Shown here piece by piece: positions 32,992-41,471 of a DNA stretch of 64,000 bases (the first letter of the stretch is position 1; every line of letters starts with the position of its first letter). The stretch comes from an uncultured Tessaracoccus sp. (GTDB taxonomy: Bacteria > Actinomycetota > Actinomycetes > Propionibacteriales > Propionibacteriaceae), in NCBI RefSeq assembly GCF_943914565.1, contig NZ_CALUCN010000005.1, positions 124,001 to 188,000 of the forward strand, given 5' to 3'. The position numbers and the translations under genes were made by a program. Under the pieces are notes generated by a model that did no database searches, was not told the DNA's origin, and saw only the letters and a list, made by a program, of their open reading frames with translations.

Positions 32992-34027
32992 AGGTCGAGA
33001 CCTCCGCTTCGTTGCCTTCCTGAATGTACTGCACGGCCGCGATGGCGTCGCGGAGCGTGGAGACCGGGACGAGCCGCATGTCGGTGGTGAAGTCGCTCAC
33101 GTCCTCGCAGTTGTCGCGCGGGAGGAGGAACACCGTCGCGCCCGCGTCCTGGGCGCCGGTGAGCTTCTCCTGGATGCCACCGATGGCGCGCACCTGTCCG
33201 CTGGGGTCGATCTCGCCCGTGCCGGCCACCGACAGGTCACCCAGCAGCGGCCCCGGCGTCACCTTGTCGTAGATGCCGAGGGCGAACACCAGCCCCGCGC
33301 TGGGGCCCACGATCTCCTCGCTCACGCCGTACGTCACCCGAGGCCCGTACTCGTAGCCGACGGAGAGGCCGGCCCCGATGATCGCCCGCGCCGGGTCCTG
33401 CGACGACGGCGTCGTCGAGACGTCCAGCCGCCGCTCGGCGCCGCCGCGCAGCACGCGGAACTCCACGACGCTGCCCACCTGCGTCGCACCGACGGCATCC
33501 GCGACCGCCGTCGTGGAGTCGACCGGTTTGCCGTTGACCTCGAGGATCAGGTCGCCGGGCTCCAGGATGCCGCCGGCGGGACCGCTCACCACGACGCTGG
33601 AGATCATCGGCCGCTCGGTGACGGGGATGCCCGCGGCGCGCAGCGCGGCAACGATGGCGTTGTTGCGCGAGGTGTCCATCGACGCGACCGCCTCGCGCGT
33701 GATCTCCTCCTCGGACTTCCCCGGCGGGTAGATGAGGTCGCGCGGCATCGCGTCGGAGCCCGTGGCGTAGTAGACGAACATCGCCTCGGGCAGGCTCACC
33801 GTCGCGTCCGCCTTCGAGGTGGAGACGAGCGTCATGAACAGCTTGCCCGTCACCTCGTGCGTCTCGACCCCCTCCACGGCGATCACGGGCTGGTCGTCGG
33901 TGGTGGCCAGCACGTCGACGGGCTCCCCCGGCCGCCACGTGACGTAGGGGGCGGGCACGAGCACGAGCACGGCGGCGAGGAGCACGAACAGCACCGACGA
34001 CGAGATCGCGACGGCGTTGCGGTTCAC
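32984..34027 (-). CDS. YlbL-type PDZ/Lon-like membrane serine protease
   Basis: A 347-residue membrane-anchored protease without an ATPase. One N-terminal helix (about 8-28), a PDZ domain (about 143-205, GPAGGILEPGDLILEVNGKPVDS) and a Lon-type catalytic domain with Ser243 in VGPSAGLVFALG and Lys288 in GGIQEKLTGA. The start is GTG at 34027 with AAGGGAG upstream; frames extending further run into the divergent gene. In Bacillus subtilis YlbL contributes to recovery from DNA damage by degrading a division inhibitor. The role here is unknown. It leads the three-gene operon with PPA1309 and UPF0182. Confidence 0.92.
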   Translation of the reverse strand: MNRNAVAISSSVLFVLLAAVLVLVPAPYVTWRPGEPVDVLATTDDQPVIAVEGVETHEVTGKLFMTLVSTSKADATVSLPEAMFVYYATGSDAMPRDLIYPPGKSEEEITREAVASMDTSRNNAIVAALRAAGIPVTERPMISSVVVSGPAGGILEPGDLILEVNGKPVDSTTAVADAVGATQVGSVVEFRVLRGGAERRLDVSTTPSSQDPARAIIGAGLSVGYEYGPRVTYGVSEEIVGPSAGLVFALGIYDKVTPGPLLGDLSVAGTGEIDPSGQVRAIGGIQEKLTGAQDAGATVFLLPRDNCEDVSDFTTDMRLVPVSTLRDAIAAVQYIQEGNEAEVSTCE

Positions 34028-34133
34028 CCTCGTCTCCCTTCTCGCGCTCGCGCAAACACTATCAAGCCGCGCCAAGGGATCGTGGCGGGCACTTGCGCGG
34101 TGCGGTTCAATGGTGTCCCAGGAGGTGGTCCGA

Positions 34134-35441
34134 GTGACCGAACCAGGTGGCTTCGACTTCGAGGAGCTGCGCAAGCTCATGCAGCGCATGGGGCTCATGG
34201 GCGCCGACGGCGAGTTGGACCTCGATGCCCTCATGCGGCGGATGCAGCAGCAGGGACCCGCGTTCTTCGGCATGACCGGCGCCGACAGCGATCCCGACGC
34301 GGCGTGGCTCACGACGGTGACCGCCGCCAAGCAGGCGGTGACCGAGGATGCGCCGGACCCGGAGATCCTCCCCGACGAGCAGGCGGCCTGCGTGGACGCC
34401 GAACGGCTCGCGCAGTCGTGGCTCGACGAGGTCACGACGTTCCGGGCCCCGGGCGTGCCCGCCCGCACCGTGACCCGCACCCAGTGGCTCGACGGGACGA
34501 GCGCAGGGTGGCGCGCCATCGTCGAACCGATCATCGAGGGGCTCGCCGACGCGCTCCAGCGCAGCTCCGCGGAGGGCGTGCCGGAGATGGAGGGCCTCGA
34601 CCTGGGCGCGATGATGGGCCCGATGCTCCGCCAGTCCGCGTCGGTGATGTACCGGCAACGGCTGCGCAGGGAGCTCGCCCGCGTCGCCTGCGACACGCTG
34701 ACGGGCACCGAGATCGGGTTCAACCTGTTCGAGGGCAACGAGGTGGTCGTCGTGCCGACGAACATCGCCCACTTCACCCGCGACCTCGACGCCGACGAGT
34801 CCGACATGATGCTCGTCCTGCTGCTGCGCGAGGCCGCACGGCAGCGGCTCTTCGCCGACGTCGGCTGGCTCTCCCCGCAGCTGCTGGCGCTCATGAGCCA
34901 CTACGCCCGCGAGATCACGATCGACGTCGACGCGATCGCGCAGCGGCTCTCGCCCGAGCAGATGGAGGGGATGTCCCTCGAGGAGCTCACCCGCATCTCG
35001 GAGGAGGTGCAGGTGTCGTTCTTCCGCCCGGCGAGCACCGAGACCCAGCTGGAGATCCTCGAGCGCCTGGGCGTGCTGCTCGCGCTCGTCGAGGGCTGGG
35101 TGGACCACGTCACCAACCGGGCCATGGAGAAGTGGATGCCGCACGCGCCGCAGCTGCCCGAGGTGCTGCGCCGCCGTCGCGCCGCCGAGGGTCCGGTGCG
35201 GTCGGTGCTGCGTTCGCTCATCGGCCTGGACCTGAGTCCGCGGCTCGTCCGTGACGCAGACAACCTGTGGGCCGCGGTCGAGCACGCCCGTGGGCTCGAG
35301 GGCCGCGACCAGGTGTGGTCGCACCCCGACCTGGTCCCCACGGCGAAGGACCTCGCCGATCCGTTGGCCTTCGTCGAGCGGCGCGGCGAGCCGCCCACGG
35401 ACGAGATGGACGACGAGCTGCGCCGGCTCCTCGACGAGTGA
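34134..35441 (+). CDS. DUF2342 (zincin-like) protein with apparently lost metal ligands
   Basis: A 435-residue member of the DUF2342/TIGR03624 family annotated as zinc-dependent metalloproteases. The conserved helix, which from memory reads REAAHxRLFxHVPWL in most members, is LREAARQRLFADVGWL here, so the histidines are replaced by Arg and Asp. Other family features are kept (EIGFNLFEGNEVVVVPTNIAHF, LALVEGWVDHVTNRA). This suggests a non-catalytic or altered protein. GTG at 34134 is chosen because AGGAGGT lies seven bases upstream; an ATG at 34110 would add eight residues. It diverges from ylbL, as in M. tuberculosis Rv3194c/Rv3195. Confidence 0.85.
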   Translation: MTEPGGFDFEELRKLMQRMGLMGADGELDLDALMRRMQQQGPAFFGMTGADSDPDAAWLTTVTAAKQAVTEDAPDPEILPDEQAACVDAERLAQSWLDEVTTFRAPGVPARTVTRTQWLDGTSAGWRAIVEPIIEGLADALQRSSAEGVPEMEGLDLGAMMGPMLRQSASVMYRQRLRRELARVACDTLTGTEIGFNLFEGNEVVVVPTNIAHFTRDLDADESDMMLVLLLREAARQRLFADVGWLSPQLLALMSHYAREITIDVDAIAQRLSPEQMEGMSLEELTRISEEVQVSFFRPASTETQLEILERLGVLLALVEGWVDHVTNRAMEKWMPHAPQLPEVLRRRRAAEGPVRSVLRSLIGLDLSPRLVRDADNLWAAVEHARGLEGRDQVWSHPDLVPTAKDLADPLAFVERRGEPPTDEMDDELRRLLDE

Positions 35442-35477
35442 TCCGGGCCCCGCGAGCGGGCACATCGGGCCTGATGG

Positions 35478-35507
35478 TTGACGCACAACCGGTACTCGGG
35501 CCAAGAT
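35478..35507 (+). promoter_or_regulatory. Promoter of the DUF5679 gene
   Basis: TTGACG (35478-35483), an 18-base spacer and CAAGAT (35502-35507). A start near 35514 would give a leader of about 140 bases. Confidence 0.5.
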
Positions 35508-35521
35508 TGCTGGGTGTGAGT

Positions 35522-35570
35522 CCCCTGTGACTCTCCCGCAGGGGAAGGTGGGCGGAGTCCACGGGACTCC
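35522..35570 (+). promoter_or_regulatory. Two hairpins in the long leader of the DUF5679 gene
   Basis: CCCCTG (35522-35527) pairs with CAGGGG (35539-35544). GGAGTCC (35554-35560) pairs with GGACTCC (35564-35570), extended by AGGT/ACCT. The structured leader precedes a 53-residue protein, so RNA-level control is possible. It matches no riboswitch class I can recognise. Confidence 0.4.
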
Positions 35571-35653
35571 ACCTGTGGCAGACGTGTTGCAATCGACGGT
35601 TGGCAAATCCCGATGCACCGACGCCTGCGGGATCCAACTACGAAGGAGGAAAC

Positions 35654-35815
35654 ATGGCCAAGGAGACCTGGGAAGGCGAGTTCTACTGCGTGAAGTGCAA
35701 GGCGAAGCGCAGCGCCAAGGGTGACGTCGTGGTCAACGACAAGGGCACCAAGATGGCCAAGGGCAAGTGCCCCGAGTGCAGCACCAACCTCAACCGCATT
35801 CTCGGCCGCGCCTGA
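35654..35815 (+). CDS. DUF5679 zinc-ribbon protein
   Basis: A 53-residue actinobacterial protein. Two CxxC pairs (CVKC at 12-15 and CPEC at 39-42) should bind one zinc ion, and the invariant-looking frame WEGEFYCVKCKAKR ... MAKGKCPECSTNLNRILGR is the family pattern. The ATG at 35654 has AGGAGG five bases upstream; a longer frame from 35600 has none. It is monocistronic, with its own promoter, a structured leader and a strong terminator. The function is unknown; nucleic-acid or ribosome association is a guess from size and charge. Confidence 0.87.
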   Translation: MAKETWEGEFYCVKCKAKRSAKGDVVVNDKGTKMAKGKCPECSTNLNRILGRA

Positions 35816-35830
35816 TCGCCGCCCAGCACT

Positions 35831-35862
35831 GCGCGGGTTGACGCCTCGGCGTCGACCCGCGC
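35831..35862 (+). terminator. Terminator of the DUF5679 gene
   Basis: A 15-base stem (35831-35845 with 35848-35862), perfect except for one T-G pair, beginning 15 bases after the stop codon. Confidence 0.75.
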
Positions 35863-35928
35863 TGCGCATTGTCCGCCGGCTGCGTCCTCGTGGCGCCCAA
35901 TGCACCGTTGACGTGCGACACTGCCGTC

Positions 35929-36411
35929 ATGCACGTCGTCTCCGAGGGGCCGGCACTCCCCCGGGCCCTGCGCGCCGCGGGGCTCCCCGTCCGCCACGTC
36001 ACGCCGACGAAGGCCGCCCGGGACATCGGCTTCGCCGTCGGCGCGCGGCTCGTCATCCTCGACACCCCGCCGGGCGCGCGGCCCCTGCTCGAGGCCCACG
36101 TCTTCCGCGAGGCGCCCGCGCTGCACGCGGTCGTCGACGAGCTCGGCGCCGCCGTCGGGCCGCTCGTCGCCGCCGACCACACCCCCTGTCCCCTCTGCCT
36201 CGCACAGCCACCCGCCCGGCTCCTGGACGACGAGGCCGCGCTGCGCTGGATGGCCCACACCGTCGCACTCGAGGTACGCAGTCTGGAGCACCACGGCCGC
36301 AGCGCGCTGGCCGGTGCGCAGTTGCGTTGGCGCAGCGCCGCCGAGCCGGGGTTCGAGCTGCGACGGGGCCGACGTCGGGGCGGCTGCCGCACGCCGGGTT
36401 GCGTCGGCTGA
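35929..36411 (+). CDS. Short ThiF/TOMM-cyclodehydratase-like protein
   Basis: A 160-residue protein I can place only loosely. The central ELGAAVGPLVAADHTPCPLCLAQPPARLLDDEAALRWMAHTVALEVRS resembles the segment VGPLVxPGxTPCxxC that follows the ThiF-like E1 domain in actinobacterial 'TOMM leader-peptide-binding' proteins encoded near uvrD2. Only a short N-terminal part of such a domain is present, with no nucleotide loop, so this is a reduced or remnant form. The CxxC could bind zinc. The C-terminus is Arg-rich. GACACT six bases before the ATG hints at a leaderless mRNA; an upstream ATG at 35869 is less likely. It converges with uvrD2. Confidence 0.55.
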   Translation: MHVVSEGPALPRALRAAGLPVRHVTPTKAARDIGFAVGARLVILDTPPGARPLLEAHVFREAPALHAVVDELGAAVGPLVAADHTPCPLCLAQPPARLLDDEAALRWMAHTVALEVRSLEHHGRSALAGAQLRWRSAAEPGFELRRGRRRGGCRTPGCVG

Positions 36412-36418
36412 GGAGCGG

Positions 36419-38437
36419 TCAGGACTCGGCGACCACGCCGAGGACCGCCTCACCGTGCTTGCGCAGCTTGTTGCGCCCCACGCCCGGGATCGCGAGGAGG
36501 GATTCCTCGTCGGTGGGTTTCGCCTCGGCGATGGCCATGAGCGTCGCGTCGGTGAACACGACGAAGGCCGGCACGCTCAGCTCGTCGGCCGTGACCTTGC
36601 GCCACGCCCGCAGCCGTTCGAAGAGGGCCTCGTCGATCGGCAGGTCGCACTCCTCGTGGTGCCGCATCTTGATCTCCGCGGCCGTCGCCATGAGTCTGCC
36701 GCACACGACGCAGGGCCGCGAGCGCACCGACTTCGACGCCCGTGGCCGCGCTGGCGCCTCCGGCGTGCGCGTCGACCGCACGCCGGCGAGGAACCGCGAC
36801 CGCTGGAGCTGGCCGCCGGAGCCGATGAAGTTCCAGCTGATCCGCAGCCGCTGTCTCGCGCGCGTGCAGGCGACGTAGAGCAGCCGTCGTTCTTCCTCGA
36901 CCGCGTCGTCCTCGACCGCGAGCGAGAACGGCACGAGCCCCTCGCGCACCCCGATCACCGCCACGTCGTCCCACTCGAGCCCCTTCGCCGCGTGCATCGT
37001 GGACAGCGTGACCGCGTCGGCCACCGGGGAGTGCTGCCACGTGGCGCGCTCCCGCAGCCACGCCGACGCCGCGCCGGCCGTCCACGCGTGGTCCTCGGCG
37101 ATCTCGTCCTCGAGCATCTCCTTCAGCGCCGCGACCGACTCCCACCGCTCACGCTGGCGGCCCTGGCTCGTCGGCGCGTCGGGCGACCAGCCGAGCTCGT
37201 CCAGCACGCTCGCGAGCATGGCCGTCGCGGTCTCGTCGGGGGCCTGTTCGGCGAAGCGGACGATCGCGTGGACCGCCTGCCGCACCTCGCCGCGGTCGTA
37301 GAAGCGTTCGGTGCCCCGCACCGTGTACGGCACACCGCGTTGGGTGAGCGCCGCTTCGAGGACGGGCGACTGGGCGTTGATCCGGTAGAGCACGGCGAGC
37401 TCCCGCCACGGGGTCCCGTCGGTGTGCCGCGCGACGAGCCAGTCGGCCACGGCGTCGGCCTCGTTCGTGACGGTGCCTGCTGCCTTCACGATCGGGTCGG
37501 GCCCTGCTGGGCGCGTCGCGCGCAGCCGCTCGGCCGCCCGGGGGCGCAGCACCTGCGTCGCGAGCGCGAGGATCTCCGGGCTCGAGCGGTAGTTGCGCAC
37601 GAGCCGGATCGTGACGAGGTCGTCGCGGTCGCGGCCGAACTCGCGCAGGAACCGCGGGTCGGCGCCCGCGAACGAGTGGATGGCCTGGTTCGGGTCGCCC
37701 ACGACGCACACGTCGTCGCGGCCGTCGACCCACAGCGAGATGAGCCGGTGCTGGATCGCGGAGACGTCCTGGTACTCGTCGACGACGAAGTGGCGGTACT
37801 GCCCGCGGATGCGTTCGGCCACGGCCGGGTGCTCGGTGAGCAGGGCGGCGTTGCACAACAGGAGGTCGTGGAAGTCGACGGCGTACTGGGCCTGCTTGCC
37901 GCGCTCGTAGTTCGCCATCACCGCGGCCACCTGGGCCGGCGTCGCGCCGTGCACCTCGCGCGACCCCGCGAGGTCGGGGTACTCCTCGGGCGCGACGTTG
38001 CTGGACTTCGCCCAGGTGATCTCGGTCTCCAGGTCCCGGATCACGGCGACGTCGACGTCGCCCAGCACGTGGTTCGCCGCGCGTGCCACGAGCCCGAACG
38101 CGTTGTCGAGCAGTGTGGGGAACTCGGTACCGTAGGCCTGCGGCCAGAAGTAGCGGCACTGCCGCAGCGCGGCAGAGTGGATCGTACGGGCCTGCGCGTG
38201 GCGCACCCCGAGCGCAGCGAGCCGGGCGCGCATCTCCCCCGCGGCACGCGTCGTGAACGTCACGGCCAGCACGGCGCGCTGGTCGTAGTGGCCCTCGTGC
38301 ACCGCGTGCGCCACGCGATGCGTGATGGCGCGGGTCTTGCCGGTGCCCGCGCCGGCGAGCACGACGCACGCCCGGTCGAACTCCTGCGCCACCTGGCGTT
38401 GCTCCGGATCGAGTGCGTCGAGAATCTCCGCGGACAT
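36419..38437 (-). CDS. uvrD2: UvrD2-type SF1 DNA helicase with HRDC domain
   Basis: A 3'-5' superfamily 1A helicase, 672 residues. Motifs: Walker A AGAGTGKTRA (about 29-37), Ia VTFTTRAAGEM, II VVDEYQDV, III VVGDPNQAIHSF, IV VRNYRSS, V TLSTMHAAKGLEW and VI YVACTRARQRL. Behind the motor is a Cys/His cluster (CVVCG ... HHEEC) and an HRDC domain (about 600-672, AFVVFTDATLMAIAEAKPTDEESLLAIPGVG), the arrangement of mycobacterial UvrD2 (Rv3198c). GGGAGG stands just before the ATG, with a TAGCTT -10 box at 38456-38461. It acts in DNA repair or replication. Confidence 0.93.
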   Translation of the reverse strand: MSAEILDALDPEQRQVAQEFDRACVVLAGAGTGKTRAITHRVAHAVHEGHYDQRAVLAVTFTTRAAGEMRARLAALGVRHAQARTIHSAALRQCRYFWPQAYGTEFPTLLDNAFGLVARAANHVLGDVDVAVIRDLETEITWAKSSNVAPEEYPDLAGSREVHGATPAQVAAVMANYERGKQAQYAVDFHDLLLCNAALLTEHPAVAERIRGQYRHFVVDEYQDVSAIQHRLISLWVDGRDDVCVVGDPNQAIHSFAGADPRFLREFGRDRDDLVTIRLVRNYRSSPEILALATQVLRPRAAERLRATRPAGPDPIVKAAGTVTNEADAVADWLVARHTDGTPWRELAVLYRINAQSPVLEAALTQRGVPYTVRGTERFYDRGEVRQAVHAIVRFAEQAPDETATAMLASVLDELGWSPDAPTSQGRQRERWESVAALKEMLEDEIAEDHAWTAGAASAWLRERATWQHSPVADAVTLSTMHAAKGLEWDDVAVIGVREGLVPFSLAVEDDAVEEERRLLYVACTRARQRLRISWNFIGSGGQLQRSRFLAGVRSTRTPEAPARPRASKSVRSRPCVVCGRLMATAAEIKMRHHEECDLPIDEALFERLRAWRKVTADELSVPAFVVFTDATLMAIAEAKPTDEESLLAIPGVGRNKLRKHGEAVLGVVAES

Positions 38438-38455
38438 CTGGCCTCCCGAGCGGCC

Positions 38456-38461
38456 AAGCTA
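38456..38461 (-). promoter_or_regulatory. -10 box of uvrD2
   Basis: TAGCTT on the minus strand, 18 bases before the ATG, leaving room for the GGGAGG ribosome site. A seven-base hairpin (GGCGAGC 38476-38482 with GCTCGCC 38488-38494) lies upstream, between the divergent uvrD2 and recC genes. Confidence 0.4.
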
Positions 38462-38535
38462 CCAAACCCCGGAAGGGCGAGCCTTGTGCTCGCCGGATCC
38501 GACGCGGGTCCCTGCCTTGTGTCGGTGCCACCCAG

Positions 38536-38541
38536 TAGGCT
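38536..38541 (+). promoter_or_regulatory. -10 box of the recCBD operon
   Basis: TAGGCT, 23 bases before the GTG of recC; the leader contains AGGAGGT. No SOS box is evident in this gap. Confidence 0.4.
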
Positions 38542-38564
38542 CCTGCGACGAGGAGGTGGAGCCC

Positions 38565-41471
38565 GTGCTGCCGATCACGCTGGGCACCAGTTGGCGGGCC
38601 CTGGTGCCCGAGCTCGCCGACGAGCTGCGGACCACCCTGCGCTCCCCGTTCGCCACGGCACGGGTGCTCGTCGACTCCCCCGGCTCCGCCCGGCTCCTCG
38701 GCCAGGCACTCGCCGAGGAGGACGGCATCCTGGCCGGCGTCGCGATCGTCACCCTCCCCCGGCTGCTCACCGACCTCGCCGCCCGCGCAGGTGTCGCGGA
38801 GCAGTGGCGACGGTGGATGTCACCCCGGCTGGTCACCGTCGTCGACGAGGTGCTCGACGACGTGGCCACCCGACACCCCGTTCTGGCCACCGCGATCGCG
38901 CGGCCCGACCGTCGCATCCCGACGGCGGCACGCGTCGCCCACCTCTTCCGGCGCTACCAGGACCACGCACCGGCACTCCTCGCCGCCTGGTCCGACGGCG
39001 AGGAGCACGACGTGCCGGAGCACCTCGCCTGGCAGCCCGAGCTGTGGCGGCACACGTGCCGCCGATTGGGGTTCCGGCCCGCCGACGTCGTCGCACAGCT
39101 CGCGGACACCCTGGCCTCCGACGCGGCGCCCACCTGGCTGCACTGCGTCCACGAGGTCCCGCTGGGGCTCGTCCCGGTGGTGGATGCCGCCGGGTGCCGC
39201 CGCGCGTGGTTCGTCGACGCCGTACCCGAGTGGGTCCAGCACGTCGCGCACGACGAGCCCGTCCGCTCGGGCCGGCCGCTGCACGCCGTGCCGCTGGTCG
39301 AGATCCACGGCTCGCACGCGCCCGCGCGGCAGGCTGAGGTGCTGCGCGACGAGCTGGTCCGCCGGTTCGACGCGGACCCGACGCTCGAGCCGCGCGACGT
39401 GCGCATCGTGTGCCCCGCCCCCGACGAGTGGGCGCCCGTGCTGCGCGCCACGTTCCGTCGCACCGCGCGACACCCCGGCGCGGTGCTCCGCGTCGCCGTC
39501 CCGGCACCAGAGGACGAGAACCACGCGCTCGACACCCTCGACGCCGCGCTCGGTCTGGTGGAGGAACGCGCCACCGCCAGCGACGGGCTCGCCCTCCTGC
39601 TGAGCCCCGGCATCGCGTGGCGCTGGGGGTTCGACGCCCGCCGCGACGACCTCGTCGAGCTCGTGGCCGCAGGCCGCATCCGCTGGGGGCTCGACGCCGG
39701 GCAGCACGCCCGCCACGGCCTCGCGGACATGCCCTGGAACACCTGGGTGACCGGCATCGACGCACTCCTCACCGGCGTCGCGATGGGCGGCGCCGCCGGG
39801 CCGCGCGGCGTCGTGGGTACAGCCGACACCACTGCCCAAGACCTCGACCTGCTCGGCGCGCTCGCCGAGGTGATCGGGCGGATCTGGATGCTCGGCCACG
39901 ACACCGAGGAGCCCAGCACCGTCCCGCGCTGGTGCGAGGTCGCGCAGGGCGCCCTCGACGCCCTCGTCGGGCTCCCGCCCGAGGACCGCTGGATGCTGCA
40001 GGACGCGGCCCTGCTCCTCGACGAGCTCGCCCGCTCCCACCACGACTCGACGACGACGCTCGACCGCCGCGGGTTCCGCCGGCTCCTCGGCGCCGCCCGC
40101 GGACACGGCCGCCGCCGGACCCCCGTCGGCAACGGCGACCTCCACGTCGTCGCCCCGTCGGAGGCGCCACACGTCGACACCCGCCTCACCGTGTTCCTCG
40201 GCATCCACGACGCCCTGCCCGACCCGGAGCCGGACGCCCTCCCCGACGTGCTCCCGCTCCCCGCCGACACCCTGCGCCGGGCACTGCTGGCCCACGCCCG
40301 CGCATCCGAACGGCTCCTCGTCGTGACCCGCTCACACTCCGAGCGCACCGGCTTCGACACGGAGATGCCCGTCCTGGTCCGGCTCGTGCTGCGCGAGCTC
40401 GGCGTCCCCGTGCCCGAGATCGTGCCCCACGCGCCGCAGCCGTGGAACCCCAGCAACTTCACCGGCCCGCCCTCGTACGACGCAGCCGCGTACGAGGGCG
40501 CCCGACACGCCGACGAGACGCAGCCGCCCCCCGCCCTGCGTCGCCGGGCGGAGGCGCTCACCCTGCCCGTCGAGCCGCCACCGGACCACGTGACGCTCAG
40601 CACCCTGCGGTCGTTCCTCCTCGACCCACTGCAGACCTTCCTGCGCCACCACGGCATCCGGCGTCACTCGGATCCGGAGGTCTCCGACGAGCTCCCGCTC
40701 GCGCTCGGTGGCCTCACGGAGTGGCAGGTCACCGAGGACTTCGTCCGACGTCGGCTCATGCACGCCGACCCGGCCGAGCTGGTACGGCTGGTCGAGCGGT
40801 CGCAGCTGCTGCCCCCCGGCGCGCTCGGCCGGGCCGAGGCCGCCCGGGTGGGGCGCCAGGCCGACGCGATCGTCACTCGGGTGCTGCCGCTCATGGAGGC
40901 GTCGCCGCGGCTCGTCCCCGTGCACCTCGAGATCGACGGGACGCTGCTCACCGGCAGCGTCACGCTCCACGGCGACCGCCTCGTGGTCCCGACCGCCAGC
41001 CGGGGCGCGCAGGCGCTGCTCAGCCCCTGGCTGGCCGTCCTGGCGCTCGCCGCGCAGGGCGCGCCCGCCGTCGCGACGGTGGTGCGGCCCCGCAGGGGCG
41101 ACGTGCGGGTCAACGAGCTGCAACCACCGTCGGAGGCGGAGGCCCTCGACCAGCTGCGGACCCACCTGCAGGCACACCGCCTCGGGCGCTCGCGGCTCGT
41201 GCCGGCGCCGTTCGAGCCGGCGTTCCAGCTGGTGATGGAGCGCCGGCTGGGCCGCTTCCGTCGCGAGCACTGGGTGCGCCCGCTGCCCGGCGCCTGGTCC
41301 AAGTGGCGCTACCCCGACGAGGCCTGGTCGCTGTTCTACGACGAACCCACGGTGGAGTTCTTCGGCGACCCGCCCACGCCGGAGGACCCGGCGGGCGACG
41401 CCGACAACGGCTTCGAGCGGTGGGCGCTGGCGCTGCACGGCCTGCTCGCGACGCAAGGGGGATCCTGGTGA
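38565..41471 (+). CDS. recC: RecBCD nuclease/helicase, RecC (gamma) subunit
   Basis: A 968-residue RecC-type protein, a degenerate SF1-helicase-like subunit that splits the DNA strands and reads Chi. Order of features: N-terminal ATARVLVDSPGSARLLGQALAEEDGILAGVAIVTLPRLL, the helical segment WQPELWRHTCRRLGFRP, an inactive second domain with IVCPAPDEW, HVVAPSEAPHVDTRLTVFLGIHDALP, and SFLLDPLQTFLRHHGIR near the C-terminal nuclease-like fold. GTG at 38565 has AGGAGGT seven bases upstream; longer frames overlap uvrD2. It overlaps recB by four bases (GTGA). It is diverged, so the call rests partly on the neighbours. Confidence 0.88.
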   Translation: MLPITLGTSWRALVPELADELRTTLRSPFATARVLVDSPGSARLLGQALAEEDGILAGVAIVTLPRLLTDLAARAGVAEQWRRWMSPRLVTVVDEVLDDVATRHPVLATAIARPDRRIPTAARVAHLFRRYQDHAPALLAAWSDGEEHDVPEHLAWQPELWRHTCRRLGFRPADVVAQLADTLASDAAPTWLHCVHEVPLGLVPVVDAAGCRRAWFVDAVPEWVQHVAHDEPVRSGRPLHAVPLVEIHGSHAPARQAEVLRDELVRRFDADPTLEPRDVRIVCPAPDEWAPVLRATFRRTARHPGAVLRVAVPAPEDENHALDTLDAALGLVEERATASDGLALLLSPGIAWRWGFDARRDDLVELVAAGRIRWGLDAGQHARHGLADMPWNTWVTGIDALLTGVAMGGAAGPRGVVGTADTTAQDLDLLGALAEVIGRIWMLGHDTEEPSTVPRWCEVAQGALDALVGLPPEDRWMLQDAALLLDELARSHHDSTTTLDRRGFRRLLGAARGHGRRRTPVGNGDLHVVAPSEAPHVDTRLTVFLGIHDALPDPEPDALPDVLPLPADTLRRALLAHARASERLLVVTRSHSERTGFDTEMPVLVRLVLRELGVPVPEIVPHAPQPWNPSNFTGPPSYDAAAYEGARHADETQPPPALRRRAEALTLPVEPPPDHVTLSTLRSFLLDPLQTFLRHHGIRRHSDPEVSDELPLALGGLTEWQVTEDFVRRRLMHADPAELVRLVERSQLLPPGALGRAEAARVGRQADAIVTRVLPLMEASPRLVPVHLEIDGTLLTGSVTLHGDRLVVPTASRGAQALLSPWLAVLALAAQGAPAVATVVRPRRGDVRVNELQPPSEAEALDQLRTHLQAHRLGRSRLVPAPFEPAFQLVMERRLGRFRREHWVRPLPGAWSKWRYPDEAWSLFYDEPTVEFFGDPPTPEDPAGDADNGFERWALALHGLLATQGGSW

